A stretch of 62,770 nt of DNA from Gammaproteobacteria bacterium (GTDB lineage Bacteria; Pseudomonadota; Gammaproteobacteria; Pseudomonadales; Azotimanducaceae). Positions 1 through 8,954 of the stretch are shown one piece after another (the first letter of the stretch is position 1; every line of letters begins with the position of its first letter). Under the pieces are notes generated by a model. That model was not told the DNA's origin and did not search any database. It saw only the letters and a program-made list of their open reading frames with translations. The position numbers and the translations under genes are program-made. The stretch lies in assembly GCA_005799745.1 (NCBI GenBank), contig SYFY01000193.1, positions 1 to 62,770 of the forward strand, in the 5' to 3' direction.

Positions 1-1
1 G

Positions 2-841
2 GCGCTTGGCGCACTGAAGGGTGTGTGTATGGAGCTCGACGACTGCGCCTTCCCGTTGCTTCGCGGTATCGTTCCGACAGACGATCCGAACGTCGCCTTC
101 AAAGACACGGACTACGCGCTGCTCGTAGGTTCGCGTCCACGCTCCAAAGGTATGGAGCGCAAGGACCTGCTCGAAGCCAATGCTGCGATTTTCTCGGTGC
201 AAGGCAAGGCTCTGAACGCGGTCGCTTCCCGCAAGGTCAAGGTGCTGGTTGTGGGTAACCCGGCCAATACGAACTGTTTGATTGCCCAACGAAATGCGCC
301 GGATCTTGATCCCCGCAACTTCACGGCGATGACCCGTCTCGACCATAACCGTGCCTTGGCGCAGCTGGCCCAGAAGACCAATGCTCATACCACTGATGTG
401 GCAGGCGCATGCATTTGGGGTAACCACTCGGCGACCCAGTACCCTGATCTTCATCATGCGACGGTGAGCGGCAAGGCGGCGTTGTCCCTGGTCGATCAGG
501 CCTGGTATTCAGGTACTTTCATCCCAACGGTTCAGCAGCGCGGTGCGGCCATCATCGAAGCGCGTGGCGCCTCCTCAGCTGCATCGGCCGCCAATGCCGC
601 GATTGACCACATGCATGACTGGGCGCTCGGCAGCAATGGCGTTGTCAGCATGGGTGTTTATTCCGACGGTAGTTATGGGATCGCCAAGGGGCTGATCTAT
701 TCCTTCCCGATTCGCTGCTCGGGTGGTGATTGGAAGATCGAACAGAGTTTGGCAATCAATGACTTCAGCCGTGGCAAGATGACCGCGACGGAGACTGAAC
801 TCGCGGAAGAACGCGACGCAGTAGCGCATCTTCTTCCCTGA
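2..841 (+). CDS. mdh: Malate dehydrogenase, 5'-truncated by window edge
   Basis: Interconverts malate and oxaloacetate with NAD in the TCA cycle, in the cytoplasm. The frame is open from base 2 and enters the window at the family motif before [11 protein letters not shown], so roughly the first 45-50 residues, including the Rossmann glycine loop, lie upstream. Visible are the loop GNPANTN, the substrate-binding arginine region MTRLDHNRA, and the catalytic histidine in [12 protein letters not shown]. The 279 residues present fit the usual ~327-residue enzyme. It ends with TGA and is followed at once by a strong terminator, so it is transcribed alone or is last in an operon. The family assignment is very secure. 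Confidence 0.96.
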   Translation, partial: ALGALKGVCMELDDCAFPLLRGIVPTDDPNVAFKDTDYALLVGSRPRSKGMERKDLLEANAAIFSVQGKALNAVASRKVKVLVVGNPANTNCLIAQRNAPDLDPRNFTAMTRLDHNRALAQLAQKTNAHTTDVAGACIWGNHSATQYPDLHHATVSGKAALSLVDQAWYSGTFIPTVQQRGAAIIEARGASSAASAANAAIDHMHDWALGSNGVVSMGVYSDGSYGIAKGLIYSFPIRCSGGDWKIEQSLAINDFSRGKMTATETELAEERDAVAHLLP

Positions 842-854
842 TCACCGCTGATTC

Positions 855-889
855 CAAAAAAGGCTCGGCTAACCCCGGGCCTTTTTTTT
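855..889 (+). terminator. Rho-independent terminator of mdh
   Basis: A GC-rich stem GGCTCGG (862-868) pairs with CCGGGCC (875-881), with one T-G wobble and a six-base loop, followed directly by eight T residues (882-889). The A-run before the stem could make it work in the other direction as well. It sits 14 bases after the mdh stop. Confidence 0.9.
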
Positions 890-993
890 CGGATCATCCT
901 GACGACACCTGCAAGGGGCCGCTGATCCTCAGGCACGAACGTTCTGTGGGGATTCCGTGGCGAATTGATGGACTCCATAGCTTGTACTCCGTC

Positions 994-2387
994 ATGCCCC
1001 TTAAGGTGACGTGTCTCACCGATGGACCTGTCAGCGTGATCCGTTTATTCAATCGACGCCGCTCACTGCGATGCAAATTCATCCTGCCTGCACTGACCGA
1101 AGCAGAGAGTCCGTTGTGGCGTCCCATCAAGTATTCACTGTTCCCTCCGCTGGGGTTGGCGACACTTGCAGCATTTCTAGCAGAAGACGACTCCGCAGAG
1201 ATAGTTGATCAGCATGTACAAACCCTTGAACTGAACGACAGTCCTGACCTCGTTACGATTCAGGTGTACATTACCAACGCATCACGCGCCTATCACATCG
1301 CTGATCACTACCGACGTCAGGGCGTGTACGTGATTCTTGGTGGTCTTCATGTCACGTCGTTACCTGAGGAAGCCGCGCAACATGCCGACACGATCGTGCT
1401 CGGACCCGCAGAAGAGAGTTTTCTACGGTTCCTCGAAGACTTCAGGTGTGGTGAACCTCAACCGGTTTATCGATCCAGTGTGCGAACACTTGTTGGATTG
1501 CCACCTATTCGTTGCGATCTCATTGATCGCAAGCTTTACCTTGTCCCGAACTCCATCGTCGTCACCCGTGGCTGTCCACACCATTGTGACTTTTGCTACA
1601 AGGATGCGTTTTTTGAAGGCGGGCGTTCGTACTACACCCAACAGGTAGATTCCGCGTTGGCAGAAATAGAGCGTCTGCCGGGTAAACACCTCTACTTCCT
1701 TGATGATCACCTGTTGGGACAACAACGTTTTGCGAGGGAACTATTCTCGGGGATGCGCGGAATGGGTCGTATCTTCCAGGGTGCGGCGACCATCGATTCG
1801 ATCTTGCGAGGTGATTTGATTGAGCGAGCGGCGGAGGCAGGACTACGCAGCCTCTTCGTGGGCTTTGAGAGCCTGCAAACCGAGAGTCTGATCTTTAGCA
1901 ACAAGCGGCAGAACCTGGGTCGAGACTACCAACAAGCCATCAAGCGGCTGCATGACCTCGGGATCATGATTAACGGCAGTTTTGTATTTGGGCTCGACGG
2001 TGACGATGAAGGGGTATTCAAACGGACCGTTGAGTGGGCGATTCAAAACGGGATCACAACGACACCCGGCATGTTGTTTTCCTGCCGAAGCAGATGACTG
2101 CAGATGCCCTTAAATCAGGTTATGACTGGGCGTATCAAGAGTTTTATCGCTGGAGCAACATTGCGCGCAGCAGTCTCTTTCACGGCATGACAAAACATCA
2201 GCTCAAACATTTCTTCTACGCAGGTGGCTGGAAGAAGTTTGAGCCCCTCTGGAATCTCGTTATCAAGCTGCGGCGTCTCGATCTGATGACAGCGGTTCTG
2301 GAGGCCGTCCTGTCGCGTGTTACCCGTCAGACAATTTCAACGGAAGACACCGATTCCAAGCGGCCGGCACGGCTCAGGCCCTCGTGA
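994..2387 (+). pseudogene. B12-binding-domain radical SAM protein, broken by internal deletion
   Basis: The N-terminal part resembles a cobalamin-binding domain (SLFPPLGLATLAA, ILGGLHVTSLPEEA). It is followed by the radical SAM cluster motif CPHHCDFCY and a long SAM barrel. The frame ends at a stop at 2095-2097. The family C-terminus continues in another frame from about 2055 (DTRHVVF, GYDWAYQEFYRWSNI) to a stop at 2385. In relatives known to me about 25-30 residues (a TFHILTPYPGT-type segment) separate these parts. Their absence together with the frame change indicates a real deletion near 2049-2058 rather than a one-base error. The start is uncertain: ATG 994 and GTG 1036 are in frame. The last 14 bases overlap the convergent gene's 3' end. 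Substrate is unknown. Confidence 0.75.
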
Positions 2388-3606
2388 GTTCCATGTAGTT
2401 TGCCCTGGGTTCGAATCCTACAAACGTTTTGCCAAGGTCCTCATAGTGCCGATAGGAGATCAGTGCGTGATTCGCCGCCTGATGCGCATCTCGCAGTTGC
2501 CGCTCGAGTGGACTGTCCATGCGACTCCCTGTGGTGCCGGCGGTGTTGTTGAGCATGTCGACGACCTGCCTGCAGGATTGTGCAGCGTGCGCACATGCGA
2601 GCAGCGCCGGCCAGAAGAAGGACCATTCCGGAGCGAGTCGACCACCTTGTGAGGGCAACGGTCCTAAATGAGCTTCCAATCGATCCTGTGTATCGAGCAC
2701 AAACGTACGAGCGGCCAGCAGTGTTGCCTGTGCTTCACCGATGCGGTATTGCACTTGAGCCTGGTCTTTGAGCATCGAACCCGCCCCCCACGGTGTTTTT
2801 TCCTGAGCGAGTTCGATAAATGAATCCAGCGCACCGCGACACACACCCAGCGCCACTGCGGCCTTGTTGTAGATCGCGTGTGTGGGATTGCGATAGGTCG
2901 GATTCTCGAACATCTCACTCGGTCCCAGTGATCGAAAGGGCAACAGATGTTCGGGCGGAACATAGCGTTCCGTCATGCGCACATCGTGACTTCCCGAACC
3001 GCGCATACCTGCAGTGTCCCACGTGTCGATGATCTCGAATTCTCCGAGCGGAAACATGAAAGAGGCCTGAGCAGGTTGACCCGTCGCCGGATCGACGGTC
3101 ATCGCACCCATGAGAAAGTTCCAGGTCGCGTTGTGACATCCGCTGGCGAAGGAACCCTGATAGTTGATTCGCCAGCCTTCGCCGTCTCGTCGCGCTTCGC
3201 GACCTGGATTGGGGCCGTTGGCAGGTCCGTGGCCGGAGCATACGAGCACGCTCCAATCGTTGAAGATACGGCTGATGAGCGATGGGTCCATGCGGCGAAT
3301 GATGAGTGCGTTGATCTCTGATGAAATCTGTGTGCACCAACCTACCGAGCCGTCGATAGCGGATGCTGCCTCGACGATTTCAATCTGATCCCGCGCCCGG
3401 AGGTTCTCGCCACCGAGTTCGAGCGGTAGCGCAAATCGATACAAACCCTGTTCTGCCATGAGTTGTGAAGCCCAGGCTGGCAGATGCCTGAGTTTCTGCG
3501 CCTCATCACCCGCTGCACGCAACTCGCTCTTCATCGCGGCGATGCGCTGGAGAATGGGCGTTTTCGTGATCACATCCCGACGTTTCAGAATTTCTTCCCG
3601 GACCAT
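2374..3606 (-). CDS. Acyl-CoA dehydrogenase-fold flavin-dependent monooxygenase
   Basis: This protein has the layout of the HsaA/HpaB-like group D flavin monooxygenases, which share the acyl-CoA dehydrogenase fold: N-terminal helical domain (ALPLELGGENLRA, DGSVGWC), a middle beta domain (GSFASGCHNA, WDTAGMRGSGSHDV) and a helical C-terminus. Such enzymes hydroxylate aromatic or cyclic substrates using FADH2 from a separate reductase; none is seen nearby. I chose ATG 3606 because GGAG lies ten bases upstream; ATG 3624 and 3654 also keep the frame. It is divergent from the BadH-like dehydrogenase, with about 100 bases between the starts, and convergent with the radical SAM remnant, overlapping 14 bases. 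A true acyl-CoA dehydrogenase role is less likely because the 'GS(G/H)D' loop is of the monooxygenase type. Confidence 0.8.
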   Translation of the reverse strand: MVREEILKRRDVITKTPILQRIAAMKSELRAAGDEAQKLRHLPAWASQLMAEQGLYRFALPLELGGENLRARDQIEIVEAASAIDGSVGWCTQISSEINALIIRRMDPSLISRIFNDWSVLVCSGHGPANGPNPGREARRDGEGWRINYQGSFASGCHNATWNFLMGAMTVDPATGQPAQASFMFPLGEFEIIDTWDTAGMRGSGSHDVRMTERYVPPEHLLPFRSLGPSEMFENPTYRNPTHAIYNKAAVALGVCRGALDSFIELAQEKTPWGAGSMLKDQAQVQYRIGEAQATLLAARTFVLDTQDRLEAHLGPLPSQGGRLAPEWSFFWPALLACAHAAQSCRQVVDMLNNTAGTTGSRMDSPLERQLRDAHQAANHALISYRHYEDLGKTFVGFEPRANYMELTRA

Positions 3607-3704
3607 GGTTGCAAGACTCCGCATCAGTACTTGTTGGGTGTAAGCCCGAATCATACAGCGCCGCCGTACAATCGGACCGAAGCGTCATTTTCGGGGAGAG
3701 AAGC

Positions 3705-4472
3705 GTGCGTGGACTGGAAGGCAAGGTGATCATCGTGACAGGAGCGGGCAGCGGCATCGGCCGAGGCATTGCGCACCGGCTGGCAGAGGTCAATGCCCGG
3801 ATTGGCATTATCGATTTGAATGCGGCGGGCTCAGCAGAAACGGTGGCGTTGGTGGAAGCAGCTGGCGCACGGGCGTTTTCTGCACTGGCGGATATCGTCG
3901 ATTACGCTGCTGTTGAGCGCGCTGTAGATGCCATCGAAGCCAACCTCGGACCCGTGAGTGGCCTTGTCAACAATGCCGGCTGGGACCAGGCGATGCCGTT
4001 TCTTTCCACCAATACGGATCTGTGGAAAAAGATCATCGACATCAACCTGTATGGCCCTCTCAATCTGCACCACATCGTGGTGCCGCGAATCATCGCGCAG
4101 GGTGGCGGACGCATCGTCAACATTGCTTCAGATGCTGGTCGCAACGGGAGTTCCGGTGAAGCGGTTTACTCCGCTTGCAAGGCAGGCGTGATCGCCTTCG
4201 GCAAGACATTGTCTCGGGAGACGGCGCGCAAGGGGGTCATCATTAATACGGTGTGTCCGGGGCCATCGGATACCCCGCTTTTTGCGAGTTTTGCTGGCGA
4301 TGGTGAAGGCGGCGCGAAACTTCGGGCGAGCCTCGAGCGTTCGATTCCGCTAGGTCGATTAGGACAACCGGAAGATATCGCCGGGATCGTCGCGTTTCTG
4401 TTGAGTGAAGAAGCCAGATTTATTGTTGGGCAGACGATCAGTGTTTCGGGGGGGTTGACGATGCATGGGTAG
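3705..4472 (+). CDS. SDR dehydrogenase, BadH-like (2-hydroxycyclohexanecarboxyl-CoA dehydrogenase type)
   Basis: Classical short-chain dehydrogenase of 255 residues that oxidises a secondary alcohol with NAD. It has the cofactor loop TGAGSGIG (12-19), NNAG (89-92), catalytic Ser142, and Tyr155-x3-Lys159 in VYSACK. The run NNAGWD, ASDAGRNGSSGEAVY and the C-terminal SVSGGLTMHG match BadH of the alicyclic ring-degradation pathway particularly well from memory. GTG 3705 is taken as start because GGGGAG lies just upstream (3693-3698) and the next residues begin the SDR fold; the longer open frame from 3609 has no SDR sequence. With the crotonases and monooxygenase nearby, a role in CoA-bound cyclic acid breakdown is inferred. 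Fatty-acyl 3-hydroxy dehydrogenation is the alternative. Confidence 0.88.
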   Translation: MRGLEGKVIIVTGAGSGIGRGIAHRLAEVNARIGIIDLNAAGSAETVALVEAAGARAFSALADIVDYAAVERAVDAIEANLGPVSGLVNNAGWDQAMPFLSTNTDLWKKIIDINLYGPLNLHHIVVPRIIAQGGGRIVNIASDAGRNGSSGEAVYSACKAGVIAFGKTLSRETARKGVIINTVCPGPSDTPLFASFAGDGEGGAKLRASLERSIPLGRLGQPEDIAGIVAFLLSEEARFIVGQTISVSGGLTMHG

Positions 4473-5451
4473 CACAACATTCCTGGAGAGTAGCTTGTCT
4501 GCCTTGCTGCGTGCTGTTGCGATTTGCCTGGTTGCCGTCACAGCTATGCGCCCTTCCAGTGCGGCGGAACCAATGTTGGACAAGGATGTCCAGAGTTCGA
4601 AAAATCCGTTTGTTTTGGCAGATCATCCAAAAACCCGAATCTGTGCGGACCCTTATCAAGTCGGGATCCTCAGCAAGGCACTGCGAGTTCAGTTTGAGTC
4701 GCGCGGGGAGCCTTCGGCGGATCTGGAAGAGGCGGTCGCACTGGTCAGAATTGTCGCGCCAGCGGTTGACGAGCAACGAGTGCGATTTTTGGCGTTCAAC
4801 GTCGCTACGCTGTGGGATCTGTGCGCCCCGGCTCAAAGCGCTGATTTCCTTTTCTGGCGGGACGCACTTGGTGATTGGCGCCTGACAAAGGCACCGCTCG
4901 CTGAGTATGTTGAAAGCTACCTTGCAAGCCTGCCCACAGCGATTCGCAGCTCAGCGGTAGGTGCCTACGTTCTCGCAATTCTCGGTGATGTTCGCGAGTA
5001 CGGTGGACGATCAGGCCGCGAATTGTCTGAGGAAGCTTTCGAATTGCTGATTACCCACGGTGACCCGGACAACAATCTGGGGCTTGTCTCCGCGTCCTTG
5101 ATTGTTCAACGGCAAAAAGGAGCACCGAGGCAGGAGTGGCTTGATGCCTACGCCAGATCCGCCGGAGAGTCCGGAGAGGTTTGGGATCAGATGCCTGTGG
5201 TGAAAGTAGCGCCTGAGTACCCCACTCGAGCGCTCTTACGACAGCAGTCCGGATACGTTGTGCTGAGCTTTACTGTGGATGAAACCGGACGTGTACGGAA
5301 TCCTGAAGTCGTGGAGGAAAGTCCCAGGGGTCTATTTACCAAGGCCGCGATATCGGCAGCGCGGAAGTTCCGTTATCTACCGAAGGTTGTTGATGGGAAA
5401 CGTGTGCTGGTAGATGGGGTGCTTAACCGCATCAACTTTGAGACGGACTGA
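4465..5451 (+). CDS. Secreted protein with C-terminal TonB domain
   Basis: The N-terminus has a hydrophobic stretch ending in small residues (LLRAVAICLVAVTA then SSAAEP), a typical cleavable signal. The middle (about 40-235) is helical with no family I recognise. Residues about 245-326 form a TonB C-terminal domain: EYPTRALLRQQSGYVVLSF, DETGRVRNPEV, ARKFRYLP. TonB domains normally contact the plug of outer-membrane receptors, but this protein lacks the proline-rich spacer and lasting membrane anchor of classical TonB, so it is a TonB-family periplasmic protein of unknown partner. Its ATG overlaps the stop of the upstream SDR by eight bases, suggesting cotranscription. No terminator with a T-run follows. 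Confidence 0.78.
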   Translation: MGSTTFLESSLSALLRAVAICLVAVTAMRPSSAAEPMLDKDVQSSKNPFVLADHPKTRICADPYQVGILSKALRVQFESRGEPSADLEEAVALVRIVAPAVDEQRVRFLAFNVATLWDLCAPAQSADFLFWRDALGDWRLTKAPLAEYVESYLASLPTAIRSSAVGAYVLAILGDVREYGGRSGRELSEEAFELLITHGDPDNNLGLVSASLIVQRQKGAPRQEWLDAYARSAGESGEVWDQMPVVKVAPEYPTRALLRQQSGYVVLSFTVDETGRVRNPEVVEESPRGLFTKAAISAARKFRYLPKVVDGKRVLVDGVLNRINFETD

Positions 5452-5485
5452 GCAACGGCACGACGTGCCATGAGATTTTCGGTTG

Positions 5486-6238
5486 TCAACGACCCTGGAA
5501 ATTTGGCGTTCGTTTTTCCCTGAATGCCAGACGTCCCTCTGCACCATCTTCACTCTCTCTGACGCGGAGCAGCAGATCACGACTGATCGCACCGGCTTCC
5601 GCGGGGCTCTTGTTCAACGTCTGCATGGCGAACTGTTTAAGAGTGGTCACTACGAGGGGTGCCGAGTTCGTGAGAATCAACGCCATCCGCTCCGCCTCCG
5701 CGAGTTCAGACCCGCGAGGCACGACTCGATTCACCATGCCGACTTCGAATGCGCGCTCCGCGCCGAGATCTTCACCGAGCAGCATGAATTCCATGGCGAT
5801 CTTGTGGGGGATCCGCGCAACGGCACTCGCGATGAGACCCCCGGTGAAACCCAGTTGGGCCTCGGGGTACTTGAACACGGTGTTTTCCGATGCAACCACG
5901 AGATCACACATTTGCACGATCACGTAAGCACCGCCGATACACCAGCCATGCACAGCGGCGATGACGGGCTTGGACACCTCGGCACCAATGGAAGGCACAC
6001 CCTGCCACATCTCGCGCGGTGGTTCCTTGATGTCGGCGCCGACGGAAAAAGCACGATCCCCCGCAGCATGAAGGATCGCGACCCGATCGTCGCTCGCTTC
6101 GAATCGTCGCCACGCTGCCTGTAAACCTACGATGACGGCTTCATTAAGCGCGTTCAACTGCGCAGCGCGATTGATCGTGATGGTTGCGATACGGTTCGCT
6201 GACGAATAGGCGACGACGTCGCCCACGTTATTTGCCAT
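5486..6238 (-). CDS. Enoyl-CoA hydratase/isomerase (crotonase) family protein
   Basis: Crotonase-fold enzyme acting on an enoyl- or ketoacyl-CoA in the cytoplasm. It shows TITINRAAQLNALN near the N-terminus, the oxyanion-hole region FSVGADIKE, the second oxyanion segment VHGWCIGGAYVIVQMCD, then KYPEAQLGFTGG. Length 250 fits the family. ATG 6238 is used because it lies inside the last codons of the upstream crotonase (11-base overlap), an arrangement of translational coupling; a longer in-frame start at 6286 would lie deep inside that gene. The usual catalytic glutamates are not cleanly identifiable (PEAQLGF holds one), so hydratase, isomerase or ring hydrolase chemistry cannot be separated. 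It forms a two-gene unit with the next gene upstream. Confidence 0.85.
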   Translation of the reverse strand: MANNVGDVVAYSSANRIATITINRAAQLNALNEAVIVGLQAAWRRFEASDDRVAILHAAGDRAFSVGADIKEPPREMWQGVPSIGAEVSKPVIAAVHGWCIGGAYVIVQMCDLVVASENTVFKYPEAQLGFTGGLIASAVARIPHKIAMEFMLLGEDLGAERAFEVGMVNRVVPRGSELAEAERMALILTNSAPLVVTTLKQFAMQTLNKSPAEAGAISRDLLLRVRESEDGAEGRLAFREKRTPNFQGR

Positions 6239-7088
6239 CAAGCCAGGCGTTGAATTTGGGTTCGCGTTTTTCATTGAAAGCACCAACGCCTTCTTTCATA
6301 TCAGGATGATGATCAGAAATCGCTGTTTTTGCGGCGATGTCATCAAGCGCCTGTTGCCAGGTCTGTTCTGCGGCGTTGTAGAGCGAGCGTTTGAGCAGTC
6401 GCATGGAGACCTGTGGCCCGGTGGCAAACTCCCTCGCCCACGACATTGCTGTCGTCTGCAGGTCCGCTGGTGCAACCACCTCGTGAACGAGGCCAATTTC
6501 GTGAGCTTCCTGCGCAGTGACAATGCGCTTACGCATTACAAAATCCAGTGCACGAGAAAGTCCGAGCAGTTGCACCAGCAGAAACTGTCCACCCTCGTCC
6601 GGTAGTAGACCGAATCGCAACGTGGCGCTGCCGAGACGGGCTGATTCAGAGGCAATGCGGAAGTCGCAGGACAAGGCGAGGGACAATCCGGTTTGAATCG
6701 CAACACCATTGATCGCGGCGATGGTGATCTTGTCGAGATTACGAACGGCAGTGTTCAACGCCTGAGAAATCGTACGTAGTCCGTTGTAGGTGCCTAGCGC
6801 GTTGTGGTGTCCCGGCGGAATCGATTGGACGAGTGGGGTCCCGCCGAGTTCTGCGCCTTTGTACGCCTTGAGGTCATCACCTGCACAGAACCCACGACCT
6901 TGACCGGTGAAAACAAGCACACGCACGTCATCGTTCATCTGTGCCTGAGTGACCGCTTCGATAAGGTCGCGCTTGATGGCGGTGGTCATGCCATTGAGGC
7001 GTTCCGGCGTGTTGAATTCGAACCAGGCGATGCCGGGTTCGCGCATCTCTACTTCAAAGCCCGAGAATTTTCCGGTGGGCATTCCCAT
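6228..7088 (-). CDS. Enoyl-CoA hydratase/isomerase (crotonase) family protein
   Basis: A second crotonase of 286 residues. Motifs include EFNTPERLNGM, the oxyanion-hole loop GRGFCAGDDLKAYKG, INGVAIQTGLSLALSCDFRIAS, and RFGLLPDEGG, where the Asp-Glu pair lies where catalytic acids sit in many family members. The start at ATG 7088 has GGGGAGGG eight bases upstream. It lies 29 bases downstream of the metallo-hydrolase gene and runs into the following crotonase with an 11-base overlap, so these three genes probably form one operon transcribed leftwards. Sequence divergence between the two crotonases suggests different substrates in one pathway rather than a recent duplication. Confidence 0.86.
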   Translation of the reverse strand: MGMPTGKFSGFEVEMREPGIAWFEFNTPERLNGMTTAIKRDLIEAVTQAQMNDDVRVLVFTGQGRGFCAGDDLKAYKGAELGGTPLVQSIPPGHHNALGTYNGLRTISQALNTAVRNLDKITIAAINGVAIQTGLSLALSCDFRIASESARLGSATLRFGLLPDEGGQFLLVQLLGLSRALDFVMRKRIVTAQEAHEIGLVHEVVAPADLQTTAMSWAREFATGPQVSMRLLKRSLYNAAEQTWQQALDDIAAKTAISDHHPDMKEGVGAFNEKREPKFNAWLDGK

Positions 7089-7117
7089 GACAGTTTCCCT
7101 CCCCAGTAATTTTGATT

Positions 7118-7810
7118 TCAGTCGCCCATGAACATGTGCCAGGTCGCGAGGTCCTTCACGCGCATGTACGTGTTGATTCGTTTCACTTCCTGCATCGTGG
7201 CATTTGGAATGTGTGCGTAGTTGTGGCCAGGTAACAACAAAGTGTCGTCGGGAAGCTCCGCGAGTTTCTGCATGCTCTGGAACATGTGTTCAGAGTTTGA
7301 TCCGGGTAGGTCGACACGGCCACAGCCTGTGATGAACAGCGTATCGCCGGAAACCAATGTGCGTTTGATGCGAAAACACTGGGAACCTGGCGTGTGTCCG
7401 GGTGTATGCAAGAACTCGACTTCAACGTCACCAACAGCGAGTTTGTCACCGGAGTTCACTTTCACGATATCGCTGTCAGAAAGCCCTGTGACTTTTTTGA
7501 GCCCCGTACACTCGTCGCAATGGCAATAAACCTTTACACCACGCTTGGCGATGAGCTCTGCCACGCCTTCGATGTTGTTGCCGCGAAACGACCCGCCGCA
7601 GTGATCAGGATGGTAGTGGGTGATGAGCGCCGCAGTGAGTTTGTAGTCGCGTTCGTCGATGTGATCAAGAAGTGCGCCGATGTCCCATGCCGGATCGACG
7701 ATCGCGACTTCGCGGGTCTCGCGTGAACCGATGATGTAGGTGTAGTTCTGCATCGGGCCGATCTCGATCTGCTCGATGATCAGCTCCTTTTCGTAGTCAG
7801 GAATACTCAT
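7118..7810 (-). CDS. MBL-fold metallo-hydrolase, glyoxalase II-like
   Basis: Metallo-beta-lactamase-fold hydrolase of 230 residues. The metal motif is intact (THYHPDHCGG), with further ligands in HTPGHTPGS, SGDTLF and the late LLPGHNY. This spacing is that of glyoxalase II and related thioester hydrolases or persulfide dioxygenases, which use a dinuclear or single metal site. Unusual is CHCDECTGL in the insert, with closely spaced Cys/His. ATG 7810 follows GGAG by seven bases. It is the first gene of a leftward unit with the two crotonases. By context it may hydrolyse a CoA or glutathione thioester formed in that pathway; this is inference only. Confidence 0.84.
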   Translation of the reverse strand: MSIPDYEKELIIEQIEIGPMQNYTYIIGSRETREVAIVDPAWDIGALLDHIDERDYKLTAALITHYHPDHCGGSFRGNNIEGVAELIAKRGVKVYCHCDECTGLKKVTGLSDSDIVKVNSGDKLAVGDVEVEFLHTPGHTPGSQCFRIKRTLVSGDTLFITGCGRVDLPGSNSEHMFQSMQKLAELPDDTLLLPGHNYAHIPNATMQEVKRINTYMRVKDLATWHMFMGD

Positions 7811-7874
7811 CAAAAAACTCCGGAATGAGGATGCCGCACCCTATCACAGCAGGTGGATAGGCCTACAGACTGAC

Positions 7875-8858
7875 CTACAGCTCGGGGGCGGCGATCAGCA
7901 ATGCACTGTCAGCCGCAGAAGTTTCCAGACGGGTGATTGCGAGGGCTTCGTGAGGGATGAACGCCGCGCATTCCGCTTCGAGTGCAAGGTCGCCAACGCG
8001 GGCTGAACCGCCAACGGCCATGACCACAGCGTATGGAATGTGTTCTGGCAGGCTGAACACACCGGCATGATGCTGCGTACGCCAAACGTTGAAATGATCG
8101 AAACGTGCGATACGTTCAATGCCCTTCGAAATCACTTCAGGTGGCTGCACGACACCAGGATCGAGTGACATGCCGCGAATTGCGGTCTCAGTATCCCAGT
8201 GATCCTGAGTCAGGACTTTTTGCGCGAATGAAACGATGAGCCGTTCATAAGTTGCGGTCTGAAACTCAACCACCCGCACACCATGTTGCAGTGCATGAGG
8301 AAACCAGATTGGCACGTGCACCACCTCACCCACGCGCAGCGGGCGAAGATGCGTAAAGGACTCCATCCGCTTGCGTAGCGCCATTTCCTGCATTACAAGG
8401 AAAGGTGATTGAGTCCCTGCATCGATGGCGCGACGAACTTTTTCGTAGGATTGCACAGCCTTCAGATATTCCGTGCGCAACGCCTCGTCACCGAGTTCTG
8501 CCCGCTTCTCCTGGGACATGCCGAACCGGATGCCTCCCAATCCGTTAGGCCACGCAGCGGCGTCGACGTGAGTGACGATATAGACCTCCCGTTTCTCCGA
8601 GTGCACCTCGAAATACAGGTCACCGCTGACAGGGTCCGGTTTTGGATCGAGAATTTTCAGCAGCAGAACTGATTCGTTCGCTGAAGCGGCATGGGTGTCG
8701 TGCTGCAAGTACGTGGAGATGGGTAGTGCTTGACCGTCCGTAGTGAGCACACGACTCTCGCCGCGGACCTCCATGCCGGTAAACCAGATCTCCTGGCCCC
8801 AAGGTTTGGGCACAGAAACGGGGACGAGACGGACGGGCTGCGTGTATTGAATCTTCAT
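7875..8858 (-). CDS. Cupin protein related to class I mannose-6-phosphate isomerases
   Basis: The N-terminus reads VSVPKPWGQEIWFTG, the pattern that opens phosphomannose isomerase-type cupins. The next metal-ligand region is ambiguous (YFEVHSEKREVYIV). A later cupin strand carries VHVPIWFPHALQHGVRVVEFQT. The C-terminal 80 residues form a second small beta domain. Family members isomerise mannose-6-phosphate to fructose-6-phosphate with one zinc, but the conserved catalytic block is not complete here, so the reaction is unproven. ATG 8858 starts just where homology begins; the frame is open further upstream only as antisense of the divergent DNA-repair gene. The 96 bases between the two starts must hold both promoters. 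Confidence 0.68.
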   Translation of the reverse strand: MKIQYTQPVRLVPVSVPKPWGQEIWFTGMEVRGESRVLTTDGQALPISTYLQHDTHAASANESVLLLKILDPKPDPVSGDLYFEVHSEKREVYIVTHVDAAAWPNGLGGIRFGMSQEKRAELGDEALRTEYLKAVQSYEKVRRAIDAGTQSPFLVMQEMALRKRMESFTHLRPLRVGEVVHVPIWFPHALQHGVRVVEFQTATYERLIVSFAQKVLTQDHWDTETAIRGMSLDPGVVQPPEVISKGIERIARFDHFNVWRTQHHAGVFSLPEHIPYAVVMAVGGSARVGDLALEAECAAFIPHEALAITRLETSAADSALLIAAPEL

Positions 8859-8954
8859 GCAGGGATTTTCCGGGAAATGTCCAAATTCAGCCAGCAACGG
8901 AAAATCGTTGAGATTAGTCTTGCATTCAATCCGGGAAGAAATAAGCACGCTTTG

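Noticed and set aside
5457-5469. Terminator after the TonB-domain gene (GGCAC/GTGCC hairpin)
   Set aside because: The stem is five base pairs and the following bases (ATGAGATTTT) are a poor T-tract; evidence is too weak to call.
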